Part shown: positions 44,489-52,646 of the stretch, piece by piece
Layout of the letters: every line of letters begins with the position of its first letter
How positions within the stretch are numbered: the first letter of the stretch is position 1
Assembly (NCBI GenBank): GCA_963743325.1
Contig: CAVUOZ010000005.1
Location: 310,001 to 374,000 of the forward strand
Reading direction: 5' to 3'
From: DATFVA01 sp963743325
GTDB lineage: Bacteria > Bacteroidota > Ignavibacteria > Ignavibacteriales > Ignavibacteriaceae
DNA length: 64,000 bases
The notes under the pieces: generated by a model
The model's input: the letters and a program-made list of their open reading frames with translations, nothing else
Database searches by the model: none
Told to the model about the DNA's origin: nothing
Position numbers and translations under genes: made by a program

Positions 44489-45868
44489 ATGACTATAGCA
44501 CCAAAAAAACTGGCGATTCTTGTTGGAGGAGGTCCGGCACCCGGAATAAACAGCGTAATAGGAGCAGCAACAATCAGGGCAGGACTGGAAGGTATAGAAG
44601 TTATCGGAATCAGGGATGGTTTTAAATGGTTAATGCAGGGTGATATCACTCATGTAAAAAATTTAACCATTCAAAATGTTAGCCGGATCCATTTTAGGGG
44701 TGGTTCTTATATCGGTATTTCCAGAGCAAATCCGACCAAAGAAAGAAAGCATCTTGATAATACGGTTACATCTCTCCTGAGATTAAACGTTGATAAGCTC
44801 ATAACCATTGGCGGGGATGATACTGCTTACAGTGCGTTAAAAGTTGATGAGATGGCAGCCGGGAGAATAAAGGTTGTACACGTGCCCAAGACAATTGATA
44901 ATGATCTAGATCTTCCCCACGGTATTCCCACATTCGGTTTTCAGACTGCCCGGCATATAGGAGTTGAACTGGTTAAAAATTTAATGGTTGATGCACAGAC
45001 TACCTCACGCTGGTATTTTGTCGTCTCGATGGGACGAAAAGCCGGTCACCTTGCTCTTGGAATTGGAAAAGCTGCAGGTTCAACACTGACATTAATTCCT
45101 GAAGAGTTTCCGGGACCGACAATCAAACTTTCTCATATGGTTGATGTGCTTGTCGGAGCTATAGTAAAGAGGATGAGTTACGGTAAAACGGACGGTGTTG
45201 CTATCCTGGCTGAAGGATTAGTAGAGCACCTTGAACAGGATGATCTCCAGGCTCTGGTAGATGTTGAAAGAGATGCACATGATAATATCAGAATTGCTGA
45301 AATAAATTTCGGAGAGATTCTCAAGTACAGAGTTCAGGAAAAACTTAGACAATTCAACTTGAAAACTACTATTGTAGCAAAAAATATCGGTTACGAACTT
45401 CGTTGTGCTGATCCGATACCTTTTGATATGGAGTATACCAGGGATTTAGGATTTTCCGCCGCACAATTTATGCTTAACGGCGGATCGGGTGCAATGGTTT
45501 CAATACAGAATGGGCATTTTGTGCCGCTTTATTTTAATGATATCCTTGATCCTGTCACTAAGAAAACAAAAGTCAGAATGGTTGACCCCACTTCGGAATC
45601 ATTTTATATTGCCCGGCGTTATATGCTTAGATTAAGCCAGGCTGATTTTGAAGATCCGCATGAGCTTGCAAAGTATGCCGCCACCTGTGGAATTTCGCTG
45701 GAAGAATTTAGAAATCAGTTCTATTATCTGATCGAAAATGACAGGATGTACAAAAATCTGGAAAACGGAAAATTCAGCCTTGCAGCTCCCGAGACTAATA
45801 AAGCTTTTTCACCCGGAAATAAAGAAGGAAATGATCAGGAGGAAGTAAATGGTATTCTTCCGCATTAA
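44489..45868 (+). CDS. 6-phosphofructokinase, probably PPi-dependent type
   Basis: 459 residues. The donor-site sequence is IGGDDT (residues 107-112) with D110-D111, and the catalytic loop is PKTIDNDL with K134. In ATP-dependent PFK the second acidic position is glycine (GGDGS); an aspartate there is the hallmark of pyrophosphate-dependent enzymes. MGRKAGHLALGIGKAAGS (about 184-200) also fits that group. The C-terminal extension (about 370-459) is divergent. It catalyses the reversible fructose 6-phosphate to fructose 1,6-bisphosphate step. GGAGAAGGAAAGG is an unusually rich ribosome site before ATG 44489. Confidence 0.85.
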   Translation: MTIAPKKLAILVGGGPAPGINSVIGAATIRAGLEGIEVIGIRDGFKWLMQGDITHVKNLTIQNVSRIHFRGGSYIGISRANPTKERKHLDNTVTSLLRLNVDKLITIGGDDTAYSALKVDEMAAGRIKVVHVPKTIDNDLDLPHGIPTFGFQTARHIGVELVKNLMVDAQTTSRWYFVVSMGRKAGHLALGIGKAAGSTLTLIPEEFPGPTIKLSHMVDVLVGAIVKRMSYGKTDGVAILAEGLVEHLEQDDLQALVDVERDAHDNIRIAEINFGEILKYRVQEKLRQFNLKTTIVAKNIGYELRCADPIPFDMEYTRDLGFSAAQFMLNGGSGAMVSIQNGHFVPLYFNDILDPVTKKTKVRMVDPTSESFYIARRYMLRLSQADFEDPHELAKYAATCGISLEEFRNQFYYLIENDRMYKNLENGKFSLAAPETNKAFSPGNKEGNDQEEVNGILPH

Positions 45869-46077
45869 TTACAACAGTTACAACATCCGAAAGTTGTATA
45901 GAAAGCTGCATATATTTAATACTGATCAAATTTCTTGTTTTTTTTGTTAAAATTTATATTTTTAGAACGTTGATTACTGCTGCGGTCGCGGATATGATTT
46001 GTCTCACCTGTCTCTTTAATGAATTATAATTTTGTTAAATTAGCAACCAGTTAAAATAACAGTTTAGGAATACACAG

Positions 46078-46707
46078 ATGTCTAAGAATTTCGTATCTAA
46101 TAAGGACGAAACTGCAAGAATGTTCAAAAGTGATTTTATGGAGATGTTCTCACGTGTTCACTTTACTGTTCCTCTTTATATTTACCTGCCGGTAATATTT
46201 TATTTCCTGTTCAGATCCATTTTCCTTTATGGACAAACTGCAGTTTCTATATTGACATTGGTTATTTTTGGTATTGGTGTATGGACTCTGACTGAGTACA
46301 CACTGCACAGGTTTATATTTCATTTTGAATTCAAATCGGAACTGGGGCATAAGATACACTTTATGTTTCATGGAGTTCATCACGATTATCCTAATGATTC
46401 AAGAAGGCTCGTTATGCCTCCATCTGTAAGCGTACCTCTGGCAGTATTATTTTACTTTGTATTCACTTTAATATTGGGTCCTGTAAATGTGGCATCGTTT
46501 TTTGTGGGCTTTATACTCGGATATCTTGCCTATGATATGACACATTATGCCGTTCATCATTACAATATGCATAACAGGATATGGCTGGCAATTAAGAATC
46601 ATCATATGAGACATCATTATATGGACTCAACCAGGGGATTTGGCGTGAGCTCACCGATATGGGATGAAGTAATGGGTACAAATTTCCCAAAGAAAGAAAA
46701 TACATAA
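46078..46707 (+). CDS. Fatty-acid hydroxylase-superfamily membrane protein (FA2H-like)
   Basis: 209 residues with about four membrane segments. All histidine clusters of the di-iron hydroxylase family are there: TLHRFIFHF, HFMFHGVHHDYP, THYAVHHY and KNHHMRHHY. The arrangement, including HFMFHGVHHDYPNDSRRLVMPP, is nearest to the yeast Scs7 / animal FA2H group, which 2-hydroxylates fatty acyl chains of sphingolipids. Some Bacteroidota make sphingolipids, so a lipid 2-hydroxylation role is plausible. There is no other sphingolipid gene in the window. The response regulator gene follows after four bases. Confidence 0.85.
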   Translation: MSKNFVSNKDETARMFKSDFMEMFSRVHFTVPLYIYLPVIFYFLFRSIFLYGQTAVSILTLVIFGIGVWTLTEYTLHRFIFHFEFKSELGHKIHFMFHGVHHDYPNDSRRLVMPPSVSVPLAVLFYFVFTLILGPVNVASFFVGFILGYLAYDMTHYAVHHYNMHNRIWLAIKNHHMRHHYMDSTRGFGVSSPIWDEVMGTNFPKKENT

Positions 46708-46711
46708 TAAC

Positions 46712-47116
46712 ATGATTGGTCCTTTATTCTTCGATAGTAGTCCAAAGCAGGAACGTAAAAGGATATTAATTGTTGAAGATAACACTGAAACCCAGCTGAT
46801 TCTTAAGATATATTTGCGGGATTTTTATGAGGTTGATTTAGTCCAGACTGCGGTTGAAGGGTTAAAGAAAATTAAAAAAAATAAATATGCTCTTATCGTT
46901 CTGGATATAAATCTCCCGGGCGAACTAAATGGAAATGATGTAATAAAAAAAGTAAAAAATGACCCGGAATCCGATTCAATTCCCATTTTAGTTGTCACTG
47001 CTTATGCACTAAAGGGAGACAAAGAAAAATATCTTGCATTGGGTGCTAACGGTTACTTACCAAAACCGGTAGATAAAAAAGATATTCTTAAACTAGTCCG
47101 GGAATTAGTGGCTTAA
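46712..47116 (+). CDS. Single-domain response regulator
   Basis: 134 residues, receiver domain only. Acid pocket E22/D23, phosphoacceptor D65 (IVLDINLPGELNG), T96 (VVTAYALKGDKEK) and K118 (YLPKPVDK) are all present. The first 15 residues (MIGPLFFDSSPKQER) are an extra leader. The signature DINLxGExNG plus TAYxLxGDxEK recurs in the receiver domain at the end of the hybrid protein at 58111-61425, so the two belong together, perhaps as parts of one phosphorelay. Confidence 0.9.
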   Translation: MIGPLFFDSSPKQERKRILIVEDNTETQLILKIYLRDFYEVDLVQTAVEGLKKIKKNKYALIVLDINLPGELNGNDVIKKVKNDPESDSIPILVVTAYALKGDKEKYLALGANGYLPKPVDKKDILKLVRELVA

Positions 47117-47525
47117 AATCCCCTTCTATGTAGTTAAAGAAAATTTTTCCTGAATTATCAGTTCATTTTCCCTAATTATCTCATATTAATTCCTCACAAA
47201 ATGCTGTTTCTGTTCGACGTAATCAAGGATAATTAACTAAAACAGTAGAAACAGCCTCAACCGGAATTAACACGTACTATAATATTCAGGGTTATTTTTT
47301 TATTAAATTATCCTGTCAATTCAGATATATTTATATCTGGATAATTTGCTGTCAAAAAGTTTAAAAAATCTAAATTAATTAAGGTTTGTTGCATTATAAT
47401 ACATCCCATTATCTTTTGTCTCTGTTTAGTCCAGAAAAATCCTCTAATCAATTTAATATTAAAGGTTTACGCACAATTATTAGCGGCATAATATTTGGCA
47501 TTTTATACATAAACCTTCGTGGTAC
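47117..47525 (+). other. Intergenic region with two inverted repeats
   Basis: 409 bases without a likely gene. GCTGTTTCT (47203-47211) and AGAAACAGC (47247-47255) form a 9-bp inverted repeat with a 35-base loop. CAGATATA (47322-47329) and TATATCTG (47332-47339) form an 18-bp palindrome around TT. These probably serve regulation of the ATPase genes downstream; no clear promoter was fixed. Confidence 0.5.
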
Positions 47526-48263
47526 ATGCAAAATAATTTACAACTGATATCCTGCGGGATAAGTTTAATTGATGAGGGATGGGGCGGACTTTACAAAGGT
47601 TCTAACTATCTTTTAATCGGCGGTCATAAATCCGGTAAAACTAATTTTGGCTTAAAGTTTGTTCTCGAAGGAGCTGCTCAAAAAGAGAGATGTCTCTATT
47701 TTACAAGTAAAACCGAGAAAGAGCTCACGGATCTGACTAACTGGATGAACCTGAATCCTAAGATTTTTCATAGCTCTGAACTTATTACAATCGTGAGAAT
47801 TATCCCGCCGGATAAGGATTTTCCTCTGACTACTCCGGACCAGGACCTTGTAGATTATTTTGATGATGTAATTAAGGCAATCGATGAATTATTTCCATCT
47901 AGAATAGTTTTTGATGAAATAACACCTTTTATAGGATTTAAAGATACAACTCTCCTGGGATTAGTGCTTGATAAAGTTAAACATAACCTCGAAAACCATA
48001 ATATCACCAGTATAATTATTTCAGCCGAACCGGTAACTGATTCAATGTCTGCTCTGTTACAACTCGTTGCGGATGTTAGTAACGGCCTGATTTATCTCGA
48101 TAAAGAAATAAATGATTTATATGGCACGATCTCTTTATTACCTTATATCGAACATAAATCGGGTGAATTAAAATCAAATTATATATTTGACCGGGAAAGA
48201 GGTTTTAAGATTGATCTGTCGGTATTGAATAATTCAAATAAAAAAAGACAGTTAAGATTTTAA
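47526..48263 (+). CDS. KaiC/RAD55-type ATPase, paralog 1
   Basis: 245 residues. Opening LISCGISLIDEGWGGLYKGSNYLLIGGHKSGKT matches the KaiC-like RecA fold, with Walker A GGHKSGKT (G32 to T39, K38) and Walker B RIVFDE (D130, E131). A final basic tail NNSNKKRQLRF. Only one RecA domain, not the doubled KaiC. Members of this group act as ATP-driven switches, sometimes with signalling proteins. It stands before a longer paralog that aligns without gaps for about 230 residues. Substrate or partner unknown. Confidence 0.82.
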   Translation: MQNNLQLISCGISLIDEGWGGLYKGSNYLLIGGHKSGKTNFGLKFVLEGAAQKERCLYFTSKTEKELTDLTNWMNLNPKIFHSSELITIVRIIPPDKDFPLTTPDQDLVDYFDDVIKAIDELFPSRIVFDEITPFIGFKDTTLLGLVLDKVKHNLENHNITSIIISAEPVTDSMSALLQLVADVSNGLIYLDKEINDLYGTISLLPYIEHKSGELKSNYIFDRERGFKIDLSVLNNSNKKRQLRF

Positions 48264-48341
48264 GTGAGGGAAGTAAAAGACGACGTTAAAATCGTTTTTA
48301 TATATTATTAACACAACAGTAAATACGGTGCTGAAAATTAT

Positions 48342-49571
48342 ATGAAGAAAAAAATACAGCTGGTCTCTTCAGGTATCTCAATTGTTGATAATGCCTGGGG
48401 GGGATTTTACAGAGGAGGCACTTATTTATTAGTAGGTCCAAGGAAATCCGGCAGGACTCTACTCGGCTTACAATTTGCTAAAGAAAGTATTAAGCAAAAA
48501 GAAGTTTGTCTGTACTTCACAAGTATGAGACCCAAAGATCTTATGATTCAGGCTGCGTCAATTGATTTTGATCTTCAGCATTATATGAACCAGAACCAGG
48601 TAATTGTTGTCCGTGTTGCCCCGCCTATGGATTTACGGGAAGTTGAAAATACTGATGAATTTCTTGTTGAGTATTTGAGAGACATTGTGACTGTGGTCAA
48701 CCAGTATCAACCTAATAAAATGATTTTTGACGAACTTACTCCATTTATAAACTTTGTTAACCGCACCCTTCTGCAGGATGTTTTTATCGAAACAACAGAA
48801 GCGATAGAAAATGAAGGTGTTACCAGTTTATTTATTTTGGGTGATCCAGCTACACCTGCCGCTAATTCTATTGCTGATACTCTTGCAACAAATTCTACCG
48901 GCATTTTGTATTTAAATAAAGAAGAATCACCTGAAGGAACTTCAGGCGGTAAAATCACTATTACTCCGAATATTGGTCATACCCAGGGAAAGTTCAGTGC
49001 ACACTATCAGCTCGAACCGGACAAAGGGATGACTGATGACTACTCAGCTAAAAAGAAAAAGACAAGAACGACTGCCGTCACTGAATCGGGGCTGCAGTAT
49101 CAGTCCCTCGCCGAACTTGATATTCCGACAGAGAATTATACTTTTACAAGCTTCTATAACTTAAATGACTTTCAGCTGATCCTAAACAACCAGATTGCCC
49201 TTTACAGAAGCACTGGGCAGGTTTTTTCTCTCTTATCATTCAGGCTTGATCACGAGGCAGAAAAAGAGGAATTATTAACAATTAACCAGTTGATGAATAG
49301 TATCAGGTTGTCAGCAGATAAAAAGGATAAGATCTGCCTTATCTCAAATAATGTAGTCGTGATGATCACAAAAGAGGATACTGCCTCAATCAGTATATTC
49401 CTCAGCAGGATACAGGGTAATCTTCCCGGCACTGATCCCGCATATATTGATAAAGTTATCCCTTTAATTTCGGTTGTTGCGCTTAGAGTTGATGAGTCGA
49501 TAAAGAATGCAGAAGATATGATAAACAGACTTACTTTAAATTCACATACACATAGCCAGTTATTCTTCTGA
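48342..49571 (+). CDS. KaiC/RAD55-type ATPase, paralog 2, with altered Walker A and a degenerate GGDEF-like tail
   Basis: 409 residues. The N-terminal 240 residues are colinear with paralog 1 (SSGISIVDNAWGGFYRGGTYLLVGPRKSGRT). At position 38 the Walker A lysine is arginine, while K35 and the Walker B D130/E131 are kept, so ATP hydrolysis is doubtful. After a basic linker (SAKKKKTRTT, about 235-244) the region about 265-400 (FTSFYNLNDFQLILNNQIALYRSTGQVFSLLSFRLDHEAE...) follows the fold pattern of a nucleotidyl-cyclase/GGDEF domain but has no GGDEF signature. The two genes are 78 bases apart. It may be a pseudo-ATPase partner of paralog 1. Confidence 0.72.
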   Translation: MKKKIQLVSSGISIVDNAWGGFYRGGTYLLVGPRKSGRTLLGLQFAKESIKQKEVCLYFTSMRPKDLMIQAASIDFDLQHYMNQNQVIVVRVAPPMDLREVENTDEFLVEYLRDIVTVVNQYQPNKMIFDELTPFINFVNRTLLQDVFIETTEAIENEGVTSLFILGDPATPAANSIADTLATNSTGILYLNKEESPEGTSGGKITITPNIGHTQGKFSAHYQLEPDKGMTDDYSAKKKKTRTTAVTESGLQYQSLAELDIPTENYTFTSFYNLNDFQLILNNQIALYRSTGQVFSLLSFRLDHEAEKEELLTINQLMNSIRLSADKKDKICLISNNVVVMITKEDTASISIFLSRIQGNLPGTDPAYIDKVIPLISVVALRVDESIKNAEDMINRLTLNSHTHSQLFF

Positions 49572-49582
49572 TAAAAAATGAA

Positions 49583-52432
49583 ATGAATATTAGAAATGTT
49601 ATCCTTTTTATTTTATTCAATTTACTTTCAATTGCCCCTTCTTTAACTGCGCAGCCCCAGCCCTATATTCAGGATCTTAAATCAGAAGCCTTAAACCACA
49701 TGAAAAACGGCCGTTACGGTGAAGCTATAAACCTATTAAATAATTATATCTCGGCCACACCTCAGCTGGCGGAGGGATATAACCTGAGAGGCCTGGCTTA
49801 TGAGCACAGAGGACAGTTTGAGCAGGCTGTTTATGATTTCAGGTCGGCCAGAAAACTGGAACCTGAGAATTCTGATATAAAAGATAATCTTAATCGTGTA
49901 ACTAGTGAATGGTACAAATTAATTTATAATGAAATTGAGGGTTATAAAAGAGAAATAGCTATTGATCCTTATAAAGCAGATAACTACCTGCAAATTGGCA
50001 AATCGTATAAAAATTTGGGAGAATGGGCTGAAGCGGAGATCTGGTATAATAAATATTTGTCAATGGATAAGGCTTCTCCGGATGAAATTATAAGGTACAC
50101 TGAAATACTTGCCAAGAATAATCATCTCTCTAAGGGCGAAACGATACTGCGAAAATACACCGATGAATATCCCGATGACCAGAGATTATGGTCGCGGTAT
50201 GGCTATTTCCTGCTATGGCTTGGCAGAACTAAACCCGCCGTGAATGCTTTTGAACATGCCCTTCAGCTGAAACCATTCTTTAAGGAGGCAATGGATGGAC
50301 TGGCAAGAGCAAAGGGCAACGGATATATTTATACTTTTAATGATACCGCCAGCTATAAATACTATAAATATGGGATTAAACCTGCCGGGTACGTTATTGA
50401 TAATTATTTTAGAACGTTGAAAAGAAATCCTGATGACAATCAAACGAGAATGAAACTCATTAATGCACTGATGGAAGCCGACAGATATGAAGAGGCATAT
50501 CAGCAGCTGTTAATATTAAAAGATAAAGAAGGAAATACTGAAGAGATCAGAAAGCTTTCAGGTGAAGTAATTTCAGCGAGAGATAAATATTATCAAAAGC
50601 AGATAACTGTGTACGAGAAGCTGCTAAAACAGGAGCCCGGTAGCAGAGATGTTTTATTAAAGCTTGCAGGTTATTACTCCACAATAGGCAGTTACGATAA
50701 AGCAGTTCAGTTGTTCGGAGATTACCTTGCCTACAATCCTGATGATATTGAAATAAGATTTTTATATATAGAAAATGCTGCCTGGAATAATCAGTATCAA
50801 CTTGCAGGTAATGAACTTGATGTATTAATTCTTCAGTATCCTGACAGCTCAAAATATAAATTATTAAGAGCACAGATTTACGTCTGGCAGAATAAGGATT
50901 TGATAGAAGCGGAAAAATTATTAATTGCGGTTCTCAGTAAAGATCCGAATAATTTTGATGCATTATTAACTATGGCTATGTTAAAATCCCAGCAGAACAA
51001 TTTTAAAGATGCGGAATATTACGTATCTCTTGCCGGTGACATTAAACCGTCAGATATCGAGATAGCAAGATTAAAATTTGAAATAGATAAGCAGGAGAAA
51101 ACTAACAAAGCAAATGAACTATATTCTATCCTGGAGGAAGCAAGAAGAAAGGTTACCCGGAAGGATTGTTACGGTGCTGTCAATCTGTATCAAAAATATA
51201 ACAGCCTGACCCTCCCCGATAAAAACATCCTGCTGGAAGAAGCCGATGCTTATCTCTGCCTTAAGGATTATTATTCCGCAATAAAAATTTACGATGATTT
51301 GTTAAACCAGTCCTACGATTATGATTTAGCTAAACAAAGAGCGAAAGTAATATTCTGGAGTAACGACCCTCAGAAAGCTCTGAGTGAATTTAACAAACTT
51401 TATGCTGAGAACCCCGGTGACTCAGAAGTAAAGATGTACATTGGCGATTGTTATATGCAATTAAAGCAGTATGATAATGCGCGAAAGATATATAACGATT
51501 TGAGTGCGGAAGCTCCAGGCTCAAAGCTAATACAGACCAGGTTAGGCTGGCTCGGTGAAGGAAGCGGGGACTTTCTTTCATTCAAGTTCCCCTCATATTT
51601 TCTGCTCAACCCCGAAGCAAATTATTACTTCGATAACTTTGATTTTAAGTATTCCATAGCGGGTTTAATGTTTGAGACCGGGATAAATAATTATATATCC
51701 TTGGGAATCTCCGGTTACACAGGTGAGCTTGATTCTGCTTCTTCACGGTTAGACCTTTATACGGTGCAGGGTTTGATTTCATTAAGATTTAATAAAGCCT
51801 TTTCTGCAGGACTATCCGCAGGAAAAACTTTTTTTGAAAATAATGAGGATATCATAGTCGGTACCGCTTATTTCAAAGCTGAAGAAAAGAATTATATGGT
51901 TAAAATCGATTATATAGACCAGGACGCTGCTCAGATCTTCTATTCGCCGTTCCTTGTAAACAAGAGATTAAAAGTGGATATGTTCAGACTCAGTGTTGAT
52001 TATCACGATGAATCGGGATTGACAGCTTTGGGATATTATAGTTACTATGCTGTATCTGATAAAAACCACGGAAACAATCTTCAGTTCAGACTTGGCAAAC
52101 GATTCGATGAACTTGGGGCCGGTTATGAGTTTTATTATTTGGGATTTAAGAATTTATCCAACCTTTATTATTCTCCTGAGAATTTTCAATCACATAGTAT
52201 CTGGGGAGAATGGTTTATTGTTGATAATAAGAGGGATGAATTAAAAATTAGCGGTAAAATCGGTATAATTCCTGAAAATAATTTTATCCCCAGGGAAGCC
52301 TCTATTTCTGCGAGGTTTTTGCTGGCTGAACATTTTACATTACAGGGACGGATTAGTACAGGCAGTACAGTCAGACAAAATTCAGGGTATAGTTCATCTT
52401 CATTTAACATTGCAGCTTTCTGGACATTCTGA
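49583..52432 (+). CDS. TPR-repeat protein with C-terminal outer-membrane barrel (PgaA-like)
   Basis: 949 residues. Signal peptide MNIRNVILFILFNLLSIAPSLTAQ; then about 25-650 are tetratricopeptide repeats (KNGRYGEAINLLNNYISATPQLAEGYNLRGLAYEHRGQFEQAVYDFRSARKLEPEN and many weaker copies); then about 670-949 are amphipathic strands ending in AAFWTF, a YaiO/PgaA-like barrel. In the Pga and Bcs systems such proteins carry polysaccharide out through the outer membrane and guide the modifying enzymes. The glycosyltransferase gene lies downstream but beyond a terminator whose stem includes this stop codon. The ATPase paralog 2 ends 11 bases before this start. Confidence 0.78.
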   Translation: MNIRNVILFILFNLLSIAPSLTAQPQPYIQDLKSEALNHMKNGRYGEAINLLNNYISATPQLAEGYNLRGLAYEHRGQFEQAVYDFRSARKLEPENSDIKDNLNRVTSEWYKLIYNEIEGYKREIAIDPYKADNYLQIGKSYKNLGEWAEAEIWYNKYLSMDKASPDEIIRYTEILAKNNHLSKGETILRKYTDEYPDDQRLWSRYGYFLLWLGRTKPAVNAFEHALQLKPFFKEAMDGLARAKGNGYIYTFNDTASYKYYKYGIKPAGYVIDNYFRTLKRNPDDNQTRMKLINALMEADRYEEAYQQLLILKDKEGNTEEIRKLSGEVISARDKYYQKQITVYEKLLKQEPGSRDVLLKLAGYYSTIGSYDKAVQLFGDYLAYNPDDIEIRFLYIENAAWNNQYQLAGNELDVLILQYPDSSKYKLLRAQIYVWQNKDLIEAEKLLIAVLSKDPNNFDALLTMAMLKSQQNNFKDAEYYVSLAGDIKPSDIEIARLKFEIDKQEKTNKANELYSILEEARRKVTRKDCYGAVNLYQKYNSLTLPDKNILLEEADAYLCLKDYYSAIKIYDDLLNQSYDYDLAKQRAKVIFWSNDPQKALSEFNKLYAENPGDSEVKMYIGDCYMQLKQYDNARKIYNDLSAEAPGSKLIQTRLGWLGEGSGDFLSFKFPSYFLLNPEANYYFDNFDFKYSIAGLMFETGINNYISLGISGYTGELDSASSRLDLYTVQGLISLRFNKAFSAGLSAGKTFFENNEDIIVGTAYFKAEEKNYMVKIDYIDQDAAQIFYSPFLVNKRLKVDMFRLSVDYHDESGLTALGYYSYYAVSDKNHGNNLQFRLGKRFDELGAGYEFYYLGFKNLSNLYYSPENFQSHSIWGEWFIVDNKRDELKISGKIGIIPENNFIPREASISARFLLAEHFTLQGRISTGSTVRQNSGYSSSSFNIAAFWTF

Positions 52433-52460
52433 TTTTTTGAGGGGAAAATCAGACTTTTTT
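52428..52460 (+). terminator. Terminator overlapping the stop codon of the TPR-barrel gene
   Basis: TCTGATTTT (52428-52436) and AAAATCAGA (52445-52453) pair perfectly around an 8-base loop and are followed by CTTTTTT. The stop codon TGA (52430-52432) is in the left arm, so a ribosome finishing translation would cover the stem. Confidence 0.8.
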
Positions 52461-52612
52461 GAATGTGTTTCCTGTATAATTGATAAAGTATCCCTCTATC
52501 TCCTTGTATAAAAGTGATACAAGTTATTACGTTTCAGGGCACTTTTAAGTGTCGACCTATGCAAATTCTCTTTCATTGGTGTAATTATTAATGGCACCAA
52601 AATTGACTTTTT

Positions 52613-52641
52613 TAACAGTATTGAGGGTTTTTTAACTGTTA
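52613..52641 (+). promoter_or_regulatory. Hairpin just before the glycosyltransferase start
   Basis: TAACAGT (52613-52619) and ACTGTTA (52635-52641) form a 7-bp stem; the start codon is six bases later. Upstream, in the same 214-base gap, CTTGTAT (52502-52508) and ATACAAG (52516-52522) form another 7-bp inverted repeat. Confidence 0.4.
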
Positions 52642-52646
52642 TTCGT

